Shown piece after piece: positions 18,001-27,700 of a DNA stretch of 64,000 nucleotides. This DNA comes from Glandiceps talaboti (taxonomy: Eukaryota; Hemichordata; Enteropneusta; Spengelidae), in the NCBI RefSeq assembly GCF_964340395.1, contig NC_135567.1, positions 1,974,109 to 2,038,108 on the forward strand. The letters are read 5' to 3'. The first letter of the stretch is position 1. Every line of letters starts with the position of its first letter. Position numbers and translations under genes: made by a program. The notes below the pieces were generated by a model. That model worked only from the letters and a program-made list of their open reading frames with translations, was not told the DNA's origin and made no database searches.

Positions 18001-21000
18001 TAATACAATCTAGACTTGTAGATCACTATTTCATATAGCAATGACAGCCAATGTAGGTACCTCCACACTAGGATTAGTACAATCTAGACTTATAGATCAC
18101 TATTTCATATAGCAATGACAGCCAATGTAGGTACCTCCACACTAGGATTAGTACAATCTAGACTTATAGATCACTATTTCATGTAGCAATGACAGCCAAT
18201 GTAGGTACCTCCACACTAGGATTAATACAATCTAGACTTGTAGATCACTATTTCATATAGCAATGACAGCCAATGTAGGTACCTCCACACTAGGATTAGT
18301 ACAATCTAGACTTGTAGATCACTATTTCATATAGCAATGACAGCCAATGTAGGTACCTCCACACTAGGATTAGTACAATCTAGACTTATAGATCACTATT
18401 TCATGTAGCAATGACAGCCAATGTAGGTACCTCCACACTAGGATTAGTACAATCTAGACTTATAGATCACTATTTCATATATAGCAATGACAGCCAATGT
18501 AGGTACCTCCACACTAGGATTAGTACAATCTAGACTTATAGATCACTATTTCATATATAGCAATGACAGCCAATGTAGGTACCTCCACACTAGGATTAAT
18601 GCAATCTAGACTTGTAGATCACTATTTCATATAGCAATGACAGCCAATGTAGGTACCTCCACACTAGGATTAGTACAATCTAGACTTGTAGATCACTATT
18701 TCATATATAGCAATGACAGCCAATGTAGGTACCTCCACACTAGGATTAATACAATCTAGACTTATAGATCACTATTTCATGTAGCAATGACAGCCAATGT
18801 AGGTACCTCCACACTAGGATTAGTACAATCTAGACTTATAGATCACTATTTCATATATAGCAATGACAGCCAATGTAGGTACCTCCACACTAGGATTAGT
18901 ACAATCTAGACTTATAGATCACTATTTCATATATAGCAATGACAGCCAATGTAGGTACCTCCACACTAGGATTAATGCAATCTAGACTTGTAGATCACTA
19001 TTTCATATAGCAATGACAGCCAATGTAGGTACCTCCACACTAGGATTAGTACAATCTAGAATTATAGATCACTATTTCATATAGCAATGACAGCCAATGT
19101 AGGTACCTCCACACTAGGATTAGTACAATCTAGACTTATAGATCACTATTTCATATATAGCAATGACAGCCAATGTAGGTACCTCCACACTAGGATTAAT
19201 ACAATCTAGAATTATAGATCACTATTTCATATAGCAATGACAGCCAATGTAGGTACCTCCACACTAGGATTAGTACAATCTAGACTTGTAGATCACTATT
19301 TCATATAGCAATGACAGCCAATGTAGGTACCTCCACAGTAGGATTAGTACAATCTAGACTTGTAGATCACTATTTCATATAGCAATGACAGCCAATGTAG
19401 GTACCTCCACACTAGGATTAATACAATCTAGACTTATAGATCACTATTTCATATAGCAATGACAGCCAATGTAGGTACCTCCACACTAGGATTAGTACAA
19501 TCTAGACTTATAGATCACTATTTCATATAGCAATGACAGCCAATGTAGGTACCTCCACACTAGGATTAGTACAATCTAGACTTATAGATCACTATTTCAT
19601 ATATAGCAATGACAGCCAATGTAGGTACCTCCACACTAGGATTAGTACAATCTAGACTTATAGATCACTATTTCATATAGCAATGACAGCCAATGTAGGT
19701 ACCTCCACACTAGGATTAGTACAATCTAGACTTGTAGATCACTATTTCATATAGCAATGACAGCCAATGTAGGTACCTCCACACTAGGATTAGTACAATC
19801 TAGACTTATAGATCACTATTTCATATAGCAATGACAGCCAATGTAGGTACCTCCACACTAGGATTAATACAATCTAGACTTATAGATCACTATTTCATAT
19901 AGCAATGACAGCCAATGTAGGTACCTCCACACTAGGATTAGTACAATCTAGACTTATAGATCACCATTTCATATAGCAATGACAGCCAATGTAGGTACCT
20001 CCACACTAGGATTAGTACAATCTAGACTTATAGATCACTATTTCATATAGCAATGACAGCCAATGTAGGTACCTCCACACTAGGATTAATGCAATCTAGA
20101 CTTATAGATCACCATTTCATATAGCAATGACAGCCAATGTAGGTACCTCCACACTAGGATTAATGCAATCTAGACTTATAGATCACTATTTCATATAGCA
20201 ATGACAGCCAATGTAGGTACCTCCACACTAGGATTAGTACAATCTAGACTTATAGATCACCATTTCATATAGCAATGACAGCCAATGTAGGTACCTCCAC
20301 ACTAGGATTAGTACAATCTAGACTTATAGATCACTATTTCATATAGCAATGACAGCCAATGTAGGTACCTCCACACTAGGATTAGTACAATCTAGACTTA
20401 TAGATCACTATTTCATATAGCAATGACAGCCAATGTAGGTACCTCCACACTAGGATTAGTACAATCTAGACTTATAGATCACTATTTCATATAGCAATGA
20501 CAGCCAATGTAGGTACCTCCACACTAGGATTAGTACAATCTAGACTTGTAGATCACTATTTCATATAGCAATGACAGCCAATGTAGGTACCTCCACACTA
20601 GGATTAGTACAATCTAGACTTATAGATCACTATTTCATATATAGCAATGACAGCCAATGTAGGTACCTCCACACTAGGATTAATGCAATCTAGACTTATA
20701 GATCACTATTTCATATAGCAATGACAGCCAATGTAGGTACCTCCACACTAGGATTAGTACAATCTAGAATTATAGATCACTATTTCATATAGCAATGACA
20801 GCCAATGTAGGTACCTCCACACTAGGATTAGTACAATCTAGACTTATAGATCACTATTTCATATAGCAATGACAGCCAATGTAGGTACCTCCACACTAGG
20901 ATTAGTACAATCTAGACTTATAGATCACTATTTCATATAGCAATGACAGCCAATGTAGGTACCTCCACACTAGGATTAGTACAATCTAGACTTATAGATC

Positions 21001-23857
21001 ACCATTTCATATAGCAATGACAGCCAATGTAGGTACCTCCACACTAGGATTAATACAATCTAGACTTATAGATCACCATTTCATATAGCAATGACAGCCA
21101 ATGTAGGTACCTCCACACTAGGATTAATACAATCTAGACTTATAGATCACTATTTCATATAGCAATGACAGCCAATGTAGGTACCTCCACACTAGGATTA
21201 GTACAATCTAGACTTATAGATCACTATTTCATATAGCAATGACAGCCAATGTAGGTACCTCCACACTAGGATTAGTACAATCTAGACTTATAGATCACTA
21301 TTTCATATAGCAATGACAGCCAATGTAGGTACCTCCACACTAGGATTAGTACAATCTAGACTTATAGATCACTATTTCATATAGCAATGACAGCCAATGT
21401 AGGTACCTCCACACTAGGATTAGTACAATCTAGACTTATAGATCACTATTTCATATAGCAATGACGGCCAATGTAGGTACCTCCACACTAGGATTAATGC
21501 AATCTAGACTTATAGATCACTATTTCATATAGCAATGACAGCCAATGTAGGTACCTCCACACTAGGATTAGTACAATCTAGACTTATAGATCACTATTTC
21601 ATATAGCAATGACAGCCAATGTAGGTACCTCCACACTAGGATTAGTACAATCTAGACTTATAGATCACTATTTCATGTAGCAATGACAGCCAATGTAGGT
21701 ACCTCCACACTAGGATTAGTACAATCTAGACTTATAGATCACTATTTCATATAGCAATGACAGCCAATGTAGGTACCTCCACACTAGGATTAGTACAATC
21801 TAGACTTATAGATCACTATTTCATATAGCAATGACAGCCAATGTAGGTACCTCCACACTAGGATTAGTACAATCTAGACTTATAGATCACTATTTCATAT
21901 AGCAATGACAGCCAATGTAGGTACCTCCACACTAGGATTAGTACAATCTAGGACTATAGATCACCATTTCATGTAGCAATGACAGCCAATGTAGGTACCT
22001 CCACACTAGGATTAATACAATCTAGACTTATAGATCACCATTTCATATAGCAATGACAGCCAATGTAGGTACCTCCACACTAGGATTAATACAATCTAGA
22101 CTTATAGATCACTATTTCATATAGCAATGACAGCCAATGTAGGTACCTCCACACTAGGATTAGTACAATCTAGACTTATAGATCACCATTTCATATAGCA
22201 ATGACAGCCAATGTAGGTACCTCCACACTAGGATTAGTACAATCTAGACTTATAGATCACTATTTCATATAGCAATGACAGCCAATGTAGGTACCTCCAC
22301 ACTAGGATTAATGCAATCTAGACTTATAGATCACTATTTCATATAGCAATGACAGCCAATGTAGGTACCTCCACACTAGGATTAGTACAATCTAGACTTA
22401 TAGATCACCATTTCATATAGCAATGACAGCCAATGTAGGTACCTCCACACTAGGATTAGTACAATCTAGACTTATAGATCACTATTTCATATAGCAATGA
22501 CAGCCAATGTAGGTACCTCCACACTAGGATTAATGCAATCTAGACTTATAGATCACTATTTCATATAGCAATGACAGCCAATGTAGGTACCTCCACACTA
22601 GGATTAGTACAATCTAGACTTATAGATCACCATTTCATATAGCAATGACAGCCAATGTAGGTACCTCCACACTAGGATTAGTACAATCTAGACTTATAGA
22701 TCACTATTTCATATAGCAATGACAGCCAATGTAGGTACCTCCACACTAGGATTAGTACAATCTAGACTTATAGATCACTATTTCATATAGCAATGACAGC
22801 CAATGTAGGTACCTCCACACTAGGATTAATACAATCTAGACTTATAGATCACTATTTCATATAGCAATGACAGCCAATGTAGGTACCTCCACACTAGGAT
22901 TAGTACAATCTAGACTTATAGATCACTATTTCATATAGCAATGACAGCCAATGTAGGTACCTCCACACTAGGATTAGTACAATCTAGACTTATAGATCAC
23001 TATTTCATATAGCAATGACAGCCAATGTAGGTACCTCCACACTAGGATTAGTACAATCTAGAATTATAGATCACTATTTCATGTAGCAATGACAGCCAAT
23101 GTAGGTACCTCCACACTAGGATTAATACAATCTAGACTTATAGATCACTATTTCATATAGCAATGACAGCCAATGTAGGTACCTCCACACTAGGATTAGT
23201 ACAATCTAGACTTATAGATCACTATTTCATATAGCAATGACAGCCAATGTAGGTACCTCCACACTAGGATTAGTACAATCTAGACTTATAGATCACTATT
23301 TCATGTAGCAATGACAGCCAATGTAGGTACCTCCACACTAGGATTAATACAATCTAGACTTATAGATCACTATTTCATATATAGCAATGACAGCCAATGT
23401 AGGTACCTCCACACTAGGATTAGTACAATCTAGACTTATAGATCACTATTTCATATAGCAATGACAGCCAATGTAGGTACCTCCACACTAGGATTAGTAC
23501 AATCTAGACTTATAGATCACTATTTCATATAGCAATGACAGCCAATGTAGGTACCTCCACACTAGGATTAGTACAATCTAGACTTATAGATCACTATTTC
23601 ATATAGCAATGACAGCCAATGTAGGTACCTCCACACTAGGATTAATACAATCTAGACTTATAGATCACTATTTCATATATAGCAATGACAGCCAATGTAG
23701 GTACCTCCACACTAGGATTAGTACAATCTAGACTTATAGATCACTATTTCATATAGCAATGACAGCCAATGTAGGTACCTCCACACTAGGATTAGTACAA
23801 TCTAGACTTATAGATCACCATTTCATATAGCAATGACAGCCAATGTAGGTACCTCCA
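1..23857. repeat. 74-bp satellite array, about 322 monomers, open at left edge
   Basis: The window opens inside an uninterrupted head-to-tail array. The monomer starts CAATGACAGCCAATGTAGGT and contains GGTACC and TCTAGA sites. The period is 74 bp: the first monomers start at 1 and 75. The array breaks off mid-monomer at about 23,857, where the expected CTCCACAC becomes CTCCAAGT. Monomers are nearly identical. Variation is mostly limited to six places: GACAG/GACGG, ATTAATA/ATTAGTA/ATTAATG, GACTTA/GAATTA, CTTATAG/CTTGTAG, CACTATT/CACCATT, and CATATAG/CATGTAG/CATATATAG. There is no open frame of 60 codons, and 74 is not a multiple of three. This is a classical satellite, possibly pericentromeric or heterochromatic. 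The chromosomal location is inference. Confidence 0.97.
5400..23857. repeat. Higher-order repeat of 7.1-7.5 kb within the satellite (about 2.5 copies)
   Basis: Rare monomer variants recur at a fixed distance. GACTTAGATC (2-bp deletion) lies at 7,971 and 15,479. The 6-bp insertion CTTATACATGTAG lies at 8,791 and 9,019 and again at 16,299 and 16,527. GACGGCC is at 6,817 and 14,325. All are offset by exactly 7,508 bp. A third block is offset 14,646 bp from the first: CATATATAG at 5,991, 13,499 and 20,637; GACGGCC at 6,817, 14,325 and 21,463; CATGTAG at 7,325, 14,833 and 21,971. The rare CCACAGTAGG variant recurs at 11,901 and 19,337, offset 7,436, which implies loss of one monomer in block 2. 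The limits of the blocks are approximate. Confidence 0.9.
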
Positions 23858-24010
23858 AGTCTAGTTGTAATATTACCATATCATTTTCTCTATGATTGGC
23901 TGAACTTTTCTACTGACGCAGTGTTTTTAGTTGATTATTCATTCAAAGTTAGTTTTGAGAGGCCTATCATGGCTCAGTATGGGGACCATGGGTCGGCAGC
24001 TTCATGCATA
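23858..24010. other. Short spacer between satellite and retrotransposon
   Basis: These 153 bp are not satellite and carry no recognisable gene. The spacer is the left flank of the LTR element and ends with its target-site copy CATA (24,007-24,010). The sequence just after the array, AGTCTAGTTGTAATATTACC, faintly resembles a decayed satellite piece, but this is not secure. Confidence 0.7.
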
Positions 24011-24593
24011 TGTCACAGATGACATATTTATATTTCAGTAAACTTAATATTTTAACAACATCGCATGTCCTAGTTTGACTGAAAGGTCAAAAGACTGTCT
24101 CAAGGATATCGGATTTAGACCACACAGGATTCCAAGCATACTCGAATACATGAGACGACGGTCTGCATTTCATAAATATCTAGGATTCATAGTGATCATT
24201 CATCAATGTTTTGAGTATATTTTTAGGGCATGATCACGCCTAGAAAAGCTCTATATGGAATGCATTGATTATTTGGCCATTGGTCATGCGTTATGTATAT
24301 TTAGACTTTAAGGACGTCACAATAAAGCACACTGAGACAGGCACTTCAGCTCAGATTTGGCAAGAGGACTTGGCTTCGCGGGAAGTCAATGAACGAGGAA
24401 CTATGCTGGGTGTTTGCCTTCGTCTCGAGTGTAGATTTACACACAAACTGTGTAGTCTGAGCTAATTCCCTCTAAAGTTCAAGTGTGATCCTGGTACGTA
24501 CATACAGAAGTTGAGTCAGATATGAGATATGAGAGTGATTCGGGTGTTATTACTAGGTCTATCAACTGTGCTTGAACAACAGAGAAAGTAATA
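24011..24593 (+). repeat. 5' LTR of the gypsy-type element
   Basis: The LTR begins TGTCACAG and ends AAGTAATA, so its termini are TG...TA rather than the usual TG...CA. The end is defined by divergence from the 3' copy after position 24,593. Inside, CTATATGG at 24,251 could serve as a TATA-like element, and AATAAA at 24,321-24,326 is a polyadenylation signal, consistent with an internal R region. A 66-codon open frame (24,265-24,465) occurs identically in both LTRs and is not considered a gene. Confidence 0.95.
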
Positions 24594-24594
24594 T

Positions 24595-24613
24595 TGGTGG
24601 CGATCCGGGGCTT
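24595..24613 (+). promoter_or_regulatory. Primer-binding site for minus-strand DNA synthesis
   Basis: TGGTGGCGATCCGGGGCTT starts one base after the LTR. The leading TGG pairs with the CCA end of a tRNA, as expected for a gypsy-type primer-binding site. I cannot name the primer tRNA with confidence. The beginning is close to tRNA-Ala and tRNA-Ile acceptor ends but matches neither fully. A search against tRNA genes of the same genome would settle it. Confidence 0.75.
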
Positions 24614-24737
24614 GAACAACCATTTGTGTGTATAATGAATCAAGTTTGAACCTTACGAAGACTTACCGAAACCTGATAAGAAGACAACACGTAACGCCAT
24701 TGGGTGAGTAACAAAAAAATACTACATCAAATGTAAA

Positions 24738-27700
24738 ATGGATGAACTGAATCAACAAAACGAACATGGACATGAGTTTGCTGATGTTATTAATGATCTG
24801 CGTCAAAGGATAAATACAATAGATGTTGTTTCCGACATAGTTCCTCCAAAATACAGTGGGAATGACAGTCCTGATTTATGGCTTCCCAAATTTAATGCAT
24901 ATGTTGCATTCAAAGGATACAATGACAGACAACGCAGAAATTTGTTTGGTTTATTTATGAAAGGCAATGCCGAACTTTGGTTTGCGACTTTACATGATGA
25001 TATCCTAGAGAACTGGAATGACTTAGTGGAGGCATTTTTGCTACAATTTCATCATGGCAAACCTAGATGGAAACTTGACAATGAATTAGACTCTCTACGT
25101 CAACAGCATGGTGAATCTGTACAGGAATATGCTATTCGTGTGAAACACATGTGTCATCAATGCCAACGGAATCAAGATGAATTATTAAGTCGATTTATTC
25201 AAGGATTATGTCCCTCGATTATGAAGTTTACTGTGACAAACAATCCGGTTGACTTTGAACAGGCATGTGCCTTTGCCAGAAGATTTGAAATTATTGACAG
25301 TTTGTCTGACACTAATGGAAATACCAAGGATTTCAAGAAGACAGTACAGAACAACTGTGACAGTAGTAAAGACAGTGTGACCTCCGAGGATAGACATTTG
25401 ACCTCTGTGAACTCTGTGGACAACATACAATACGGACAGACAGTTGAACAGCTGCAACAGACATTGATTAATCAACAGGTGCAGCCGCAACGTTCATTAA
25501 CTCAATGGGATGAACGGGAATTCCTGAATGACAAAGTAAGCGAGGAATACATTCCTCACAATTATTTTCAATCTGACTCTAACTTTCAGCCATTTTATCC
25601 AAACCAGTTTGAATGTCCAAGCTGTGACGGACAACAACACCACAATTGTAATAACAGAAATCGTTTTAGTCGATCATCTTCTAAACATTTAAGACGAAAA
25701 TGTTATAACTGTCAGAAGCATGGTCATATTGCTAGTAAGTGTCGACAAAAGCGACCATTTCATACTTCTAACTCTACTGTAAAGCATGCAGGAGGTATCA
25801 AGGTAAATACATCCAGCATGCTAAATAAACCTTCTTTAAGTAATATGGAAATTGATGACTTTAAAGTTTCAAATAATAACATGATAAATGTTGACATATA
25901 CAACCACAAAATTCCAGCACTGATTGACACAGGTGCAACAAATTCAGTTATTTGTACTACTTTGTTGAAAAAGATACCTAAATTAAATCGTTTACGAATT
26001 TCGAAATCACAACATCGATCTATAAATTTACCTTCCGGTCATCAATTGCCAATTATTGGAACTATTGTAATTCCAGTCAGATTTGGGAACCGTTGTATCA
26101 ATATGCCAGTCCATATAATTAGAAATTTACACAAGAATCTAATTATAGGGATGGACTTTTTGACTAAACACAAAGCTGTTGTGGACATAGCCAGTCGAAA
26201 ATTGTCACTGCGATCAGCATTATTAATGCGCGCAAATGAGAAATGTTTGATACCTGCTAATTCAGAATGCATTATAACTGCGCGACTTAGGAAAAATTAT
26301 CCTAATGGTGTTTTAGGTATAACACCGAATATAAGTTCATTAAGTCATTTAGGTTTGGCTACAGCAAGAGTGTTAACCAAAACACACAACAATTTGGTTT
26401 CTGTTAGAATAGTCAACACAAATGACAAAGACATAATTCTCAGAAGGAATACTCGTTTGGGGTCATTTTCACCACTACCAAATGACACTGAACTATACCA
26501 TTTTGACAGTGACCTACATACCAGAGACCGGACAGCTGTTAACACCACAACTACACAAGGACAAGACGAATTCTTTTCACAATTTAATCTCAATGAGGAT
26601 GACTTGACAGACCAACAACTACATGACCTTCGCTCAATTCTTTGGAAGCACAGGGATGCCTTTGTAGATAAATCTGGTAGATTAGGGTACTGTGATTTGA
26701 TCAAACATCGAATTGAGTTGGAACCTAATGCTAGACCAGTATCTAGACCACCATATCGTGTTTCACCAGAGAAAAGAAATGAAATTAGACGACAATTAGA
26801 TAATTTGCTAGATCAAGGAATAATTAAACCCTCCACATCACCATATTCGTCACCATTACTACTCGTTAAGAAACCTTCAGGGGCGGGGTGGCGCTTAGTT
26901 GTTGATTATAGAGAATTGAACAAACAAACAGTACCGATAGTATTTCCGTTGCCAGGGGTAACAGATGCAATCGATATGGTGGGAAGTCAGGCTCCAAAAT
27001 ACTTTACTACATTAGATATGACAAGCGGATTTTGGCAATTGGCTATAAATGACAAAGATTCGTACAAAACCGCGTTTGTTAGTCTTGATGGGAAATTTGA
27101 ATGGAAGACTTTACCACAGGGATTACGCAATAGTAGCTGTTCGTTTCAGCAAACAATGCAGTTTCTGTTCCGAAAAATGCTGTGGGAAAACTTAGTAATA
27201 TATGTGGATGATTTAATTTTGTTCAGCAAAACATTTAGTGATCACCTAGATCACCTGGAAATGGTCCTCACACGTTTGCGTTCAGCTAATCTCAAACTTG
27301 GTCCAAAGAAATGTCATTTTGCCAAACGAGAAGTTAAATTTCTAGGACATATCTTAAATGAGAATGGTATTGCAACTGACCCAAATAAAATACAAGCCGT
27401 CAAAACCTTTCCAGTCCCGAAAAATGTGAAACAGTTAAAGTCCTTTTTAGGCTTAGCCGGCTTCTATCGTAAGTTCATAAAGGATTTTTCCAAGATTGCG
27501 GGCCCATTATATGATCTATTCAAAAAGGACAAAAAGTTCGTCTGGGATGATAAATGTCAACAGGCATTTGATACATTGAAACATGCACTGGTCAATGCTC
27601 CGCTATTAGGTTATCCACGATATGGACAGCCATTTATCCTTTATACCGATGCATCTGCGTATAGTGTTGGCTATGTTTTAGCACAAAACCAGGACAATGT

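Noticed and set aside
1-23857. Regular short repeats resembling a CRISPR array
   Set aside because: Units are contiguous with no unique spacers, the period includes the whole sequence, and the window is eukaryotic.
24265-24465. 66-codon frame present identically in both LTRs (also 31,707-31,907)
   Set aside because: It is duplicated only because the LTRs are identical. There is no family similarity, and it spans the LTR polyadenylation signal.
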